Shown: positions 1-9,055, numbered from the stretch's first letter. The stretch is DNA of 64,000 nucleotides from Clostridium manihotivorum (GCF_004015185.1 NZ_CP025746.1:620001-684000), one strand, 5' to 3'. The notes: generated from the sequence alone by a model not told the origin. A program made the numbers and translations.

Positions 1-160
1 TAAGCGAAGACAATTCTTTAGGTTTTTCTTCTTTAGTTTTATTACTAGCCTCTGAGGAAGTCGAAGTCTTCTTTTGAGATTTGCTATATATATTAAATGC
101 TAAGCTACAGCCTACTAAGACCACCATAAGCCCGGATATAATAAAGAAACGCTTTTTCAT
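1..160 (-). CDS. Partial exported protein or lipoprotein, N-terminal 53 residues only
   Basis: The reading frame starts with ATG at 160-158 on the minus strand and runs off the window edge without a stop. A GGGAGG-type ribosome binding site lies about 7 bases upstream (plus-strand 165-171). The protein begins MKKR, then has a hydrophobic stretch ending LVGCS, which fits a lipobox with the lipid-carrying Cys at residue 18. A Lys/Ser/Thr/Glu-rich linker follows, as is common before an extracellular domain. The functional domain lies outside the window, so I assign no function. A membrane anchor rather than a lipoprotein is also possible. Confidence 0.7.
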   Translation of the reverse strand, partial: MKKRFFIISGLMVVLVGCSLAFNIYSKSQKKTSTSSEASNKTKEEKPKELSSL

Positions 161-273
161 ACAATACCTCCCATTAAAGTTATTATTACTTATTCTATCC
201 ATTATATTTAATTCCTCTAATATATAAAAATTTATTATATAATATTAATATGTATTCATAATAATGTATTTTA

Positions 274-323
274 AATTAAGGCTATTTTATATTTCAACAA
301 TATTATCAAATATAGCCTGAATT
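274..323. repeat. Imperfect 12-bp inverted repeat in a divergent promoter region
   Basis: AATTAAGGCTAT at 274-285 is matched by ATAGCCTGAATT at 312-323, 11 of 12 pairs with a 26-base loop. It lies between the partial minus-strand gene and the peptidase gene. There is no T-run on either side, so it does not look like a terminator. A regulator site or mRNA hairpin is possible; the function is unknown. Confidence 0.35.
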
Positions 324-415
324 AAATCTTGCTTAGTAATTTTATATAAAATTTATGCTTTACTATTTGAAAAGTAGAAGGCGTAGAAATTTTGCTGTAA
401 TATTAGGAGATTAAA

Positions 416-1102
416 ATGGAGTATGAAATAGTAAGAACTAAAAGAAAGACAGTAGCAATTGAGGTTAAGGAAGATAAAATAATTGTAAAATGTCCATATA
501 GATGTTCAAAAGATTACATAGATAGTGTTGTTAATAAAAATAAGTTGTGGATAGAGCAAACTCATAAAAAGATTATGGAGAGAAGTGAAAAACGCTTAAA
601 GTATGTTGATGGACAAATAGTATATTATTTAGGAAGGCCCTATGAACTAGAATTTAACTATGGTTTAAAAAACTCTTTGCAATTTAAGCAAAATAAATTT
701 GTTTTTACCATAGAGGCCAGTAAGAATGGCAAAAATCCACTTCTTGAGGAAATAGCTAAAGATATGCTTATGAATTGGTTTAGGAAGGAGGCAAAAGAAT
801 ACTTGAATAAGAGAACCTTTGAATTGGCTGATAAGTTAGGGCTGTCTGTAAACAAGGTATACATAAAGAATGTTAAAACCATATGGGGGAGCTGTTCCTC
901 AAAGAATAATATAAACTACAATATAAAGCTGATTTCCATGCCTGAGGGAATAATTGATTATGTAATAATTCATGAATTGTGTCATACCTTAGAGAGAAAT
1001 CATTCTGATAAATTCTGGGGGTTAGTTGAGAAAATAATCCCAGACTATAAAGAAAGAAGAAATTTCCTTAATACTAGTAGTAGTAAGTATTGTAATTGGT
1101 AG
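416..1102 (+). CDS. YgjP/M48-like zinc metallopeptidase (DUF45)
   Basis: This 228-residue protein has the motif HELCH at about residues 186-190, an HExxH zinc site, followed by a third His in the segment ERNHSDKFW. That arrangement is typical of the YgjP-like (DUF45/WLM-related) metallopeptidase family. The N-terminal half is the basic beta-rich region usual in the family (KTVAIEV, IIVKCP). The segment IWGSCSSKNNINYN before the active site is another family hallmark. No signal peptide is visible, so it should be cytoplasmic. The start ATG has a TAGGAG site just upstream. The cellular substrate of this family is not well established. The gene stands alone between a divergent gene and the MarR operon. 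Confidence 0.85.
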   Translation: MEYEIVRTKRKTVAIEVKEDKIIVKCPYRCSKDYIDSVVNKNKLWIEQTHKKIMERSEKRLKYVDGQIVYYLGRPYELEFNYGLKNSLQFKQNKFVFTIEASKNGKNPLLEEIAKDMLMNWFRKEAKEYLNKRTFELADKLGLSVNKVYIKNVKTIWGSCSSKNNINYNIKLISMPEGIIDYVIIHELCHTLERNHSDKFWGLVEKIIPDYKERRNFLNTSSSKYCNW

Positions 1103-1162
1103 TAAGATCCTTAAAATAATTTTACAATAAGAACGTTTACTAAAACAAATTGGTAAAAAATG

Positions 1163-1180
1163 TGGTTGCAGTTGCAACCA
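1163..1180. promoter_or_regulatory. Perfect palindrome, probable MarR operator (or terminator of the upstream gene)
   Basis: TGGTTGCA-GT-TGCAACCA is a perfect 8+2+8 inverted repeat 59 bases before the MarR start. It contains the TTGC-N4-GCAA pattern common in MarR-family operators. It overlaps a candidate -35 (TTGCAG, 1166-1171) placed 17 bases before a candidate -10 (TATACT, 1189-1194), as expected for autorepression. Flanking A and T runs mean it could also act as a bidirectional terminator for the peptidase gene. Confidence 0.55.
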
Positions 1181-1238
1181 TTTTTTATTATACTAATTTT
1201 TGTCGTAAAAATTATCTTTATAATATGGGAGTCTTTTT

Positions 1239-1691
1239 ATGGATAATAATAATGAAATGCTCGGAGCTTATATATCTCAATTGTATAGGATTGGAAGTGC
1301 TTTTATCTCTAAGGAGCTTTCACAATTTAATATTGGATATGGCCAATTTAGATTTCTGATGGAATTATATAAGAATGGTAGTTTGTGTCAGGAGAAATTA
1401 GCAGAGATGCTATACATAGATAAGGGAACTACTGCAAGAGCAATTAAGAAGCTTGAAGAAGAAGGGTATGTATTAAGAGTTAGAGATGGAGCAGATAAGA
1501 GAATGTATAAAGTCTCTTTAACTGACAAGGCTAAGGAAATAGAAGCAGATATTAAGAAAGTCCTAAAGAATTGGAACGATAAACTAACTTCAGATTTAAG
1601 TGAGGAAGAAAAAAAAATTACCCTTGAGGTAATGGCAAAGATATCTAGAAACCAAAGAATATGCGCAGGGAGGGAAAAGGATAATGGATAG
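1239..1691 (+). CDS. MarR family transcriptional regulator
   Basis: This 150-residue protein has the MarR winged-helix layout. An N-terminal dimerisation helix comes first, then the DNA-binding region (QEKLAEMLYIDKGTTARAIKKLEEEGYV, about residues 48-75). The wing follows (RDGADKRMYKVSLT), where the Asp and Arg are conserved in the family, and then C-terminal helices. It should be a dimeric, ligand-responsive repressor. Its 3' end overlaps the start of the MATE efflux gene by 8 bases, so the two are almost certainly co-transcribed and translationally coupled. The palindrome 59 bases upstream is a likely autoregulatory operator. The inducing ligand cannot be read from sequence. Confidence 0.9.
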   Translation: MDNNNEMLGAYISQLYRIGSAFISKELSQFNIGYGQFRFLMELYKNGSLCQEKLAEMLYIDKGTTARAIKKLEEEGYVLRVRDGADKRMYKVSLTDKAKEIEADIKKVLKNWNDKLTSDLSEEEKKITLEVMAKISRNQRICAGREKDNG

Positions 1692-3021
1692 ACAAAAGAG
1701 ATTAGGTGAAGAACCGATAGGTTCTTTATTATTAAAGTTTTCAGTGCCGGCAATAATCGGCATGATGGTTAATGCTCTTTACAACGTAGTAGACAGAATA
1801 TTTATAGGAAATATTCCTGATATAGGAAAAGATGCTTTAACTGGGGTGGGAATAACGCTTCCTATAATGACTATCATAATGGCCTTTGGTATGCTTGTAG
1901 GTATTGGTACCGCAACGGCAATATCAATAAGACTTGGACAAGGAAAGAAGGAAGAAGCAGAAAATATCTTAGGTAATGCTTTTGTACTTTTGATAATAAC
2001 AGGAGTAGTCATAACTATTGTAGGTCTTTTGACAATGGAGCCTGTTTTAAATGCTTTTGGAGCTAGCGAGGTAACGTTAAAATACGCAAAACAATTTATT
2101 CAAGTAATATTTATTGGTTCAATATTTAATGTAATGGGCTTTGGACTTAATCACTCAATAAGAGCAGACGGTAATCCTAAAATAGCTATGTTCACAATGC
2201 TTATAGGTGCTATATTAAATACTATTTTAGAACCTATATTTATATTTGTGCTTCATTTAGGCGTAAGAGGAGGAGCTGCTGCAACAGTTATTTCTCAGTT
2301 CATCTCTATGTTATGGATACTAAATTATTTTACTAGAGGAAATAGTATTCTTAAGCTTAGAGTAAAGAACTTTAAATTGAAAAAGGAATTTATCATAAGT
2401 ATATTTGCTATAGGTATTTCACCTTTTGCTATGCAGCTGGCATCTAGTGTGGTTCAGATTATATCAAATAATGCCTTAAGAAATTATGGTGGAGATGTAT
2501 CTATAGCAGCAATGTCCATTATAAGCTCAGTAGCTATGATTTTCATGATGCCTATTTTCGGAATAAATCAGGGATCATTGCCTATAATAGGGTATAACTA
2601 TGGGGCTAAAAAGTATGAGAGAGTTAAGGAAGCTGTTAAGAAGGCTTCTATAGGAGCTACGGCAATAGTAGTGGTTGGGTTCTTAGTTGTAGAAATCGTG
2701 CCGCATTTTGTTATAACTATATTTAATAGTGATGCAGAGCTTGTAAGAGTTGGTAGCAATGGACTTAGAATATTCTTGTTCATGCTTCCTGTGGTAGGTT
2801 TCCAAGCGATTAGTGCTAACTACTTCCAAAGTATAGGTAAAGCTAAGATGGCTATGTTCTTAAGTCTTCTAAGACAAGTGATACTTTTAATACCATTACT
2901 TATTATATTGCCTATATTCTTTAAACTTAATGGAGTATGGCTTGCTGGACCAATATCTGATGTACTTTCAGCACTTATAACAGCTATAGTGTTTTATAAA
3001 GATGTAAAAGCTTTAAAGTAA
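1684..3021 (+). CDS. MATE family multidrug efflux transporter, MepA-like
   Basis: At 445 residues with about twelve hydrophobic segments, this has the size and two-bundle layout of MATE transporters. The N-terminus (PIGSLLLKFSVPAIIGMM, then NVVDRIFIGN) matches the MepA/NorM-type signature, and the internal repeat begins near residue 235. Such pumps export cationic drugs and dyes across the membrane using Na+ or H+ gradients. The start overlaps the MarR gene by 8 bases, and the MarR-MATE pairing parallels mepR-mepA of Staphylococcus aureus. A strong terminator follows the stop. The substrate range is unknown. Confidence 0.92.
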   Translation: MDRQKRLGEEPIGSLLLKFSVPAIIGMMVNALYNVVDRIFIGNIPDIGKDALTGVGITLPIMTIIMAFGMLVGIGTATAISIRLGQGKKEEAENILGNAFVLLIITGVVITIVGLLTMEPVLNAFGASEVTLKYAKQFIQVIFIGSIFNVMGFGLNHSIRADGNPKIAMFTMLIGAILNTILEPIFIFVLHLGVRGGAAATVISQFISMLWILNYFTRGNSILKLRVKNFKLKKEFIISIFAIGISPFAMQLASSVVQIISNNALRNYGGDVSIAAMSIISSVAMIFMMPIFGINQGSLPIIGYNYGAKKYERVKEAVKKASIGATAIVVVGFLVVEIVPHFVITIFNSDAELVRVGSNGLRIFLFMLPVVGFQAISANYFQSIGKAKMAMFLSLLRQVILLIPLLIILPIFFKLNGVWLAGPISDVLSALITAIVFYKDVKALK

Positions 3022-3044
3022 TAATCTATATTTAGATATTGTAA

Positions 3045-3090
3045 AAGGGACAGATAATTCTTAAGTAGAATTTATCTGTCCCTTGTTTTA
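3045..3090 (+). terminator. Rho-independent terminator after the MarR-MATE operon
   Basis: AAGGGACAGATAA (3045-3057) pairs perfectly with TTATCTGTCCCTT (3072-3084) and is followed by GTTTTATT. It closes the MarR-MATE operon. Confidence 0.85.
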
Positions 3091-3137
3091 TTCCTTAGAA
3101 AATTAACAATCTTAAAACTAATGCTTTAGTATTGTTT

Positions 3138-3320
3138 TTATAGAATTCCTTCTGTTTTTAATATATCTTCAAGCTGTTGAACTTTTTCAGTTAATACGAT
3201 GAATTTCTTTTTTAATCCATCCTTTGATTCATTTTCATCAATGCTCTTTTCAATTTCTTCTACAGCAGCTAGTGCTTCCTCAATATCCTGTTGAGCAAGC
3301 TTAAGGTTATTTTCATCCAT
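3138..3320 (-). CDS. Small acidic helical protein, unknown function
   Basis: This 60-residue ORF has a good AAAGGAGA site 7 bases before its ATG. It is rich in Glu, Lys and Leu with heptad-like spacing (QQDIEEALAAVEEIEKSI, then FIVLTEKVQQLEDIL), which suggests two amphipathic helices or a coiled coil. There is no signal peptide, Cys cluster or membrane segment. It lies alone on the minus strand between the MATE operon terminator and spmA. I do not recognise a named family, but the start signal and composition make it a credible real gene. Confidence 0.7.
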   Translation of the reverse strand: MDENNLKLAQQDIEEALAAVEEIEKSIDENESKDGLKKKFIVLTEKVQQLEDILKTEGIL

Positions 3321-3460
3321 AAGTAATCTCCTTTACTTTAGTTATAAAAAATATTATAAAGTATAGTTTAATGTTATCATTACTAAACCAGCAGTGCAAG
3401 GCATATATTGTATAGATACCCAAAGATGTATCATTTAATAATATTAATTGGAGGAAAAAT

Positions 3461-4036
3461 ATGATTAATTACATATGGTTTTTCATGTTACTTTTAGGAA
3501 TAGCCGTAGGTATCTTTACAGGAAATGGTGAGCTTATATCAAAAGCAATAGTTGATTCTACAGCATCAACTACAGATTTACTCTTGGGTCTTTTAGGGAT
3601 TATGTGTTTCTGGTGTGGAACTATGAAGGTTGCAGAAAAAAGTGGTCTTACAAATATACTAGCAAGCTTACTTAAACCAATATTAAAGGTATTGTTTAAA
3701 GATGCTGCAAGAGATGAAAAGACTTTAGGTTCTATTGTTATGAATCTTACAGCCAATATGCTAGGTTTATCTAACGCTGCAACCCCTTTTGGAATTAAGG
3801 CTATGGAAGGTATGGACAAGCTAAATCCTAAGAAAGGTATTGCTTCAAATGATATGGCTTTATTCTTAGTGATAAATGCTGCTTGTGTTCAGTTTGTACC
3901 ATCTACAGTTATATCTGTCAGAGCTGCAGCTGGGTCCTCTAACCCTGGATCCATAATAATCCCATCCTTAATAGCAACAGGATGTGCTGCCATAGTTGGG
4001 ATTACTTGTACAAAAATACTGGAGAAATACTTTTAG
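3461..4036 (+). CDS. spmA: Spore maturation protein A (nucleoside recognition/Gate domain)
   Basis: This 191-residue membrane protein carries a Gate (nucleoside recognition) domain with the hallmark run LGLSNAATPFGIKAME at about residues 102-117. Length and neighbours fit SpmA. In Bacillus, SpmA and SpmB are needed for proper dehydration of the spore core and for heat resistance. The start has a GGAGG site. The gene is 9 bases upstream of spmB, so the pair is an operon. The upstream region has possible sporulation-type elements (GGCATATA at 3400, GTATA then CATTTA near 3411-3438), but none has a convincing spacing. Confidence 0.93.
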   Translation: MINYIWFFMLLLGIAVGIFTGNGELISKAIVDSTASTTDLLLGLLGIMCFWCGTMKVAEKSGLTNILASLLKPILKVLFKDAARDEKTLGSIVMNLTANMLGLSNAATPFGIKAMEGMDKLNPKKGIASNDMALFLVINAACVQFVPSTVISVRAAAGSSNPGSIIIPSLIATGCAAIVGITCTKILEKYF

Positions 4037-4045
4037 GAGGATTTT

Positions 4046-4573
4046 ATGTTTAATTATCTATTAAAAAGCATAATACCTATAATTTTTATAGCAATATTGA
4101 TTTATGGAATGATAAAGGGAAGAAAGGTTTATGAATGGTTTGTAGAGGGAGCTAAAGAAGGACTTCATGTGTGTTATAGAATATTCCCTTATCTTTTATC
4201 AATGATAATAGCTGTAAAGATATTTAGGGAAGCAAAACTTTTGGACATGCTTAATAACCTTTTAGCACCAGCAGCTTCTATTATAGGGCTTCCAAAGGAG
4301 TTAATTCCACTTATATTAGTAAAGCCTCTTTCAGGAAGTGGTGCGCTAGGGGTATTTACGGATATACTAAAACAATATGGAGCGGACAGCTATATAGGGA
4401 TGGTAGGATCGGTAATAATGGGAACTACTGAAACTATTTTTTATACTATTACGGTATACTATGGAGCAGTAGGAATAAAAAAGATAAGACATACCTTATG
4501 GGGAGCCATTATGGCAGACCTGACAGCCATAATAGTAGCTGTCACTGTAGTTAAAATAATGTTCTTTAAATAG
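4046..4573 (+). CDS. spmB: Spore maturation protein B
   Basis: This 175-residue integral membrane protein starts 9 bases after spmA with its own AGGAGG-like site. It has the second Gate-type domain, including LVKPLSGSGALGVFTDIL and the run GTTETIFYTITVYYGAVG, which is characteristic of SpmB. With SpmA it should form a membrane complex that helps drive spore core dehydration. The size agrees with Bacillus SpmB (about 178 residues). No D,D-carboxypeptidase gene (dacB) lies upstream, unlike in Bacillus, so the cluster is reduced to the two spm genes. Nothing in the frame looks damaged. Confidence 0.93.
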   Translation: MFNYLLKSIIPIIFIAILIYGMIKGRKVYEWFVEGAKEGLHVCYRIFPYLLSMIIAVKIFREAKLLDMLNNLLAPAASIIGLPKELIPLILVKPLSGSGALGVFTDILKQYGADSYIGMVGSVIMGTTETIFYTITVYYGAVGIKKIRHTLWGAIMADLTAIIVAVTVVKIMFFK

Positions 4574-4717
4574 AATGGTTAAATCCTTTTATATGTTTAA
4601 AAAAATAAAATTTATTCAGAATAACTAAAGAAAGTAGTTTTAGCAAATTTTTTACTAATCTTAAGATTAAATTAAGAAAACTATGGTAAAATTTTTCTAT
4701 AAAAGGAGGAGAGAAAG

Positions 4718-5443
4718 ATGATTGAAATAAAAAATGTGTCTAAGAGCTACAATAAGACTAGCAATGCTGTAGACAATGTAGACATCACAATAAACGATGG
4801 AGAAATTTTTGGCTTTTTAGGACCTAATGGAGCAGGTAAGACTACAACTATAAAGATGATAACAGGTATTATTTCTCCAACTCAAGGTGACATAAAAATA
4901 AATGGGGTAAGTATTACTGAAAATCCTTTAGAAGCTAAGAAGCAGTTTGCTTATGTGCCTGATAGTCCTGATATGTTTTTAAGATTAAAAGGTATAGAGT
5001 ACTTGAACTTTATGGCAGATGTTTATAATGTGCCAAAGAATCAAAGGCAGAATAAGATAGAGGAGCTTGCAAAAAGATTTGATATGCAGTCAGCGCTTTC
5101 AGATCAACTACAATCTTATTCACATGGTATGAGACAGAAGATCGTTGTAATGGGAGCATTGATACATGATCCAGAGGTATGGATATTAGATGAACCGCTT
5201 ACAGGGCTAGATCCTAAATCTGCTTTTATACTAAAAGAGATGATGAGAGAACATACTAACTCTGGTAAGTCCGTATTTTTCTCAACTCATGTATTAGATG
5301 TAGCAGAGAAGGTCTGTGACAGAGTAGCTATAATAAATAAGGGTAAAATCCTGTTCTGTGGAACTTTAGCGGAAATGAAGGAACACTTTAAGACCAATGA
5401 GTCCTTAGAGCAGATGTTCTTGGAGATGACAGAAAATGAATAG
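4718..5443 (+). CDS. ABC transporter ATP-binding protein
   Basis: The protein has 241 residues with all ABC motifs: Walker A GPNGAGKT at residues 35-42, a signature variant (SYSHGMRQK, about 132-140), Walker B WILDEP at about 156-161, and the H-loop STHVLD. This is the nucleotide-binding subunit of an ABC-2/DrrA-like export or membrane-remodelling system. The start has an AAAGGAGGAG site. It overlaps the following permease gene by 8 bases, so the two subunits are translationally coupled. The substrate cannot be inferred; such pairs occur for peptides, antibiotics and lipids. Confidence 0.92.
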   Translation: MIEIKNVSKSYNKTSNAVDNVDITINDGEIFGFLGPNGAGKTTTIKMITGIISPTQGDIKINGVSITENPLEAKKQFAYVPDSPDMFLRLKGIEYLNFMADVYNVPKNQRQNKIEELAKRFDMQSALSDQLQSYSHGMRQKIVVMGALIHDPEVWILDEPLTGLDPKSAFILKEMMREHTNSGKSVFFSTHVLDVAEKVCDRVAIINKGKILFCGTLAEMKEHFKTNESLEQMFLEMTENE

Positions 5444-7112
5444 AGTTTGGTTATTGACTAAGATATTTTTTAAAACTGGCTTTGGCAACACAAGAAGAGG
5501 TAAAAAAAGGACTAATTCAAAGATAGGTAATATAATATTACTTCTTATTACACTTCCTTTGATTATGTTTGGTGTTGGTGCTATGATGTTCGGTATTTAT
5601 GAAGGACTTCATATGCTTAATCAAGATGCACTTTTAATAGGTCTTTCATATAGCTTGGTTTCTTTAATTATATTTGTATTTGGTATGATGTCTGTAATAA
5701 GTATATTTTATTTTTCTAAGGATATTGATTTTGTACTGCCACTACCTTTCAAACCTCATGAAATAACCTTAGCTAAATATATCACCGTTGTGGTATATCA
5801 ATATATGCTGGAGGCCTTCATATTATTGCCGGCGATAGGTATATATGGTTTTAGAACTGGAGCAGGAGTACAATTCTATCTAGCAGGTCTTGTATGTTTT
5901 ATATTTATGCCAATACTTCCAGTAACCTATTGTTCTATTGTAGCTATGCTTCTTATGAGATTCACTAATCTAGCTAAGCATAAGGATGGCTTTAGAGTAA
6001 TAACAGGTCTTATAGCTATATGTATACCAATAGGCATAAATCTTGTATCAAATTCCTTTGGTTCAAAGGCTAATGCTAATCCAGAAGCCCAAAGACAACT
6101 TCTTGAACATTGGATGACAAATAAGAACTCAGCTTTAGATAGTCTTTCAAATGTATTTATAACTTCAAAGATCGGAACTTATGCTACTGTAGCAGAAACT
6201 CCTTCAAAGATGGCAGTTAACTTATTGTTATTCGTTCTTATAAATATACTAGCAATAGTAATGTTTATATTTATAGCTGATGCCTTATATCTTAAGGGGG
6301 CAGTAGGCAATTCTGAAAGCTTTAGCTCTAGAAAAGAATTAAAGAAAGAAGTACTAGATAAGAGCACTAAGGAAAAGTCTCAGCTTATGACTTGGTTTAA
6401 CAAAGAGATGGTACTTTTGTTTAGGACTCCAGCTTATTTGCTGAACTGCATATCAACAATAGTTATTATTCCAGTTGTTATGCTGATTCCTATGCTTTCA
6501 CAAGGTGGTAGTATCGATAATATTTCTAAAGATGTAGGCGAAATTTTAGCTGAGCCCAAGAGTTATAATATAGTTATTGCTGTTGCCTTTGCGGTTATAA
6601 TATTCTTTACTGCATCTAATCCAGTGGCTTCAACCTCTATATCAAGAGAAGGCGACAATGTCTATGTATCAAAGTTTTTGCCTGTAAGTTTTATGACTCA
6701 GATGATGGCAAAGGTATTAAGCTCTGTAGCTATAAATAGTATACTGATAGTAGTATTTGCTATAGGAGCACTTATTATAAAGGTACCAATTACTTTAATA
6801 TTATTAATATTTATACTAGCAATGTTAGAAATAGTTATGTTTGCAATGATAGGTCTATTAATAGATCTTCACTCGCCCAAACTTGTCTGGGATGATGAAC
6901 AAAAAGCTGTTAAGCAGAACTTTAATTCAATGAAATCTTTGCTTTTAGGCTTGGTTGTTGGAGGAATAGGTACTGCAGCGACTATATTTATTGGTGCTAA
7001 TTATATCATATCTTATTTTGCATTGGCATTATTTACCTTGATAGCAGATGTATTACTGTATAAGGTTTTAAGCACAGTAGGGTATAAGCTTTTTAATAAG
7101 ATAGCAGACTAG
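5436..7112 (+). CDS. Large ABC exporter permease subunit
   Basis: This 558-residue protein has about twelve hydrophobic segments in two halves separated by a polar stretch (about residues 290-320). It begins with a basic cytoplasmic N-terminus (NTRRGKKRTNSK). The segment FYFSKDIDFVLPLPF after the third membrane segment is typical of the putative ABC exporter family found beside DrrA-like ATPases in Firmicutes. It overlaps the ATPase gene by 8 bases and must be its membrane partner. No clear terminator follows. The cargo is unknown. Confidence 0.85.
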   Translation: MNRVWLLTKIFFKTGFGNTRRGKKRTNSKIGNIILLLITLPLIMFGVGAMMFGIYEGLHMLNQDALLIGLSYSLVSLIIFVFGMMSVISIFYFSKDIDFVLPLPFKPHEITLAKYITVVVYQYMLEAFILLPAIGIYGFRTGAGVQFYLAGLVCFIFMPILPVTYCSIVAMLLMRFTNLAKHKDGFRVITGLIAICIPIGINLVSNSFGSKANANPEAQRQLLEHWMTNKNSALDSLSNVFITSKIGTYATVAETPSKMAVNLLLFVLINILAIVMFIFIADALYLKGAVGNSESFSSRKELKKEVLDKSTKEKSQLMTWFNKEMVLLFRTPAYLLNCISTIVIIPVVMLIPMLSQGGSIDNISKDVGEILAEPKSYNIVIAVAFAVIIFFTASNPVASTSISREGDNVYVSKFLPVSFMTQMMAKVLSSVAINSILIVVFAIGALIIKVPITLILLIFILAMLEIVMFAMIGLLIDLHSPKLVWDDEQKAVKQNFNSMKSLLLGLVVGGIGTAATIFIGANYIISYFALALFTLIADVLLYKVLSTVGYKLFNKIAD

Positions 7113-7348
7113 ACATGTTATGAAATGTTAAATAAGTGTTAAATATATAAAAGGTATGAAACTTTTGGTTCACTTATTACGTCTATATATATGATGAATT
7201 AAATAAATAAAGCTACTTTTGATGGATTGAAAATCCTTTGAAAGGAGTAATAAGTTTCTTAATTATATGGTATCCTAGCATAAAATATTAAGCTATCCAA
7301 GGGGAGTTGGATTGTTTGAATTTTTAACTTAAATAAATCCAGGGGAGA

Positions 7349-7567
7349 GTGTTTATGGAAAGGAAGTTGAAAGAACTTTTATCAGTTACAGATGATGATA
7401 TAAAGTATTTGGCATACGGTATAGGAATAGGTACCACAGCTGGATTAATTCTAGGCTTCTTTATAAATAATATTCCTCTAGGATTTTCTTTAGGTGGGGT
7501 ATTTGGCATAATTGTTTCCGCTGTATATTCTATATATAAAAAGATTACTAGCAATAAAGAAAAGTAA
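7349..7567 (+). CDS. Small two-segment membrane protein, unknown
   Basis: This 72-residue ORF has a GGGGAG site 7 bases before its ATG. A polar N-terminus (MERKLKELLSVTDDDIKYL) is followed by two hydrophobic segments (about 24-40 and 44-62) and a Lys-rich tail. The shape suggests a small hairpin membrane protein with a cytoplasmic N-terminus. Glycines are frequent in the membrane part (GIGIGTTAGLILGF). A terminator follows directly. I do not recognise a family. The preceding 236 bases (7113-7348) are AT-rich and hold no other convincing ORF. Confidence 0.65.
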   Translation: MFMERKLKELLSVTDDDIKYLAYGIGIGTTAGLILGFFINNIPLGFSLGGVFGIIVSAVYSIYKKITSNKEK

Positions 7568-7582
7568 TTTAATAAATAATAA

Positions 7583-7620
7583 AAGGGCTTGAGATGAAGA
7601 AATCATTTCAAACCCTTTTT
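7583..7620 (+). terminator. Terminator after the small membrane protein gene
   Basis: AAGGGCTTGAGATGA (7583-7597) pairs with TCATTTCAAACCCTT (7603-7617) with two mismatches and runs into a T-tract. Confidence 0.8.
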
Positions 7621-7661
7621 TACTACATTTTTCTCATATTCATTTAGGAAGAAAGACGAGA

Positions 7662-7697
7662 AAAAGCTCACTGAAGAAGGTGGCTTCAGTGGCTTTT
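7662..7697 (-). terminator. Terminator of the minus-strand MATE gene
   Basis: AAAAGCTCACTGAAG (7662-7676) pairs with CTTCAGTGGCTTTT (7684-7697), with U-rich flanks in both directions. It is placed to end the MATE gene that stops at 7703. Its CACTGAAG core recurs in other terminators of the window. Confidence 0.8.
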
Positions 7698-7702
7698 ATT
7701 AC

Positions 7703-9055
7703 TTATTTAACACATTGTAGTTCATTAAACCTTCTTCTAAACAACATAAATATAATTGATCCATCCACTGCCCATTGAACACTTGTTATTATCCACACAT
7801 ACATAACAGGAAGTTTGAGGATATAAATTGCTAAGAACATTAAAGGTAGTCTTATGACCCAACTTGAGAACATAGATACTTTGAAGGGGGTTTTCGTATC
7901 TCCGGAGCCTTTAAGTATACCGCCAGCAACCATGGATAAAGCCATAAAGGGCTGTTCTATAGCCGCTATCATAAGGCAAATGATACCCTCATTTATTACC
8001 TTTGTCTCAGATGGACTGATAAATAGCGATACTAAAACCTTAGGTATTACCAGGAACAATATTGAGCATATAAGCATAACTATAGTTGCTAGAGATATTG
8101 AACAATAAGCATATTCTTTGGCCATTTTGTAGTTCTTTTCTCCGATTTTCTGCCCTACTAGTGCAGTAGCAGCTACAGCAAAACCCCACCCTGGCATGAA
8201 GGATATTGATTCAATAGAGGTAGTTATTTGGTTGGCTGCAAAAGCTAAGCTACCTAATGAAACAATGAAGAAGTTACTTAAGAGTCTGCTTATACTGAAG
8301 GCACCTTCCTGCAAGGCTGAAGGTACAGATAAATTCATAAGACTTTTGAACATATCTAAATTTAATGAAGTTATATATTTTAATCGTACTTTTATTTTTG
8401 AATATTTGTACATATAAAAAAGTATAAAAGTGAATCCAACTATTTGAGCAGTGGTTGTTGCAATTGCAGCACCCATAACTCCAAGAGGAGCCAATCCAGG
8501 TCTACCAAATATTAATATATAGTCTAAGGTTATGTTTATTATATTTATTATTATTGAAGCTATCAAAGGTATTTTAGTATTTCCTGAGCCTCTTAGTGAA
8601 GCGTTAAGACTATTCATGAACATATTAAAAGTAATACCTATAGAAGCTATTTTCATATATGGAGAGCCTAAATTGATTATAGCATTTTCAGCTCCTACTA
8701 GTTTGAATATTATGGACGAACCCATAAACAGAGTAATGAACACAAATATAGATATTACTGAAGAAGCTAGGAAACCTAAAGTAGCATACTCTTCTGCAAG
8801 TTCAGTTTCTTTTGCACCTATATTTCTGGCTACTAAAGAAGATATACCTATTGATATTCCGTTAGCAACTAGTATGTTAGAGAAGGTGTATATTATCTCT
8901 GTGCCTAGTCCAACACTACTTACAGCTAAGTTGCCGCCATATTTTCCTACCATCATGGTATCAAAGACGCCAATCATCATATATAAGATCATTTCGCCTA
9001 CAGCTGGCAGTGCTATAGTTAAAACATCTAAAATCGTAGATTTATGAATTTTCAT
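7703..9055 (-). CDS. MATE family efflux transporter, NorM/DinF-like
   Basis: This 450-residue protein has about twelve membrane segments. The MATE N-terminal signature is TIALPAVGEMIL followed by FDTMMVGKYGG, and the second half begins near SVPSALQEGAFSISR (about residue 240). It belongs to a different MATE branch from the MarR-linked pump, sharing only family-level motifs. It should export organic cations in antiport with Na+ or H+. The start ATG (9055-9053) has an AGAAAGGAG site. It is a single-gene unit with its own terminator and no adjacent regulator. The 409 bases upstream separate it from the divergent response regulator gene. Confidence 0.92.
   Translation of the reverse strand: MKIHKSTILDVLTIALPAVGEMILYMMIGVFDTMMVGKYGGNLAVSSVGLGTEIIYTFSNILVANGISIGISSLVARNIGAKETELAEEYATLGFLASSVISIFVFITLFMGSSIIFKLVGAENAIINLGSPYMKIASIGITFNMFMNSLNASLRGSGNTKIPLIASIIINIINITLDYILIFGRPGLAPLGVMGAAIATTTAQIVGFTFILFYMYKYSKIKVRLKYITSLNLDMFKSLMNLSVPSALQEGAFSISRLLSNFFIVSLGSLAFAANQITTSIESISFMPGWGFAVAATALVGQKIGEKNYKMAKEYAYCSISLATIVMLICSILFLVIPKVLVSLFISPSETKVINEGIICLMIAAIEQPFMALSMVAGGILKGSGDTKTPFKVSMFSSWVIRLPLMFLAIYILKLPVMYVWIITSVQWAVDGSIIFMLFRRRFNELQCVK

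Noticed and set aside
3400..3440. Sigma-E or sigma-G promoter before spmA
   Set aside because: GGCATATA and CATTTA elements exist, but none has acceptable spacing to a matching partner, so I did not call a feature.
7324..7554. Minus-strand 76-codon ORF over the small membrane protein gene
   Set aside because: It mirrors the plus-strand gene and has no ribosome binding site, so it is a shadow frame.
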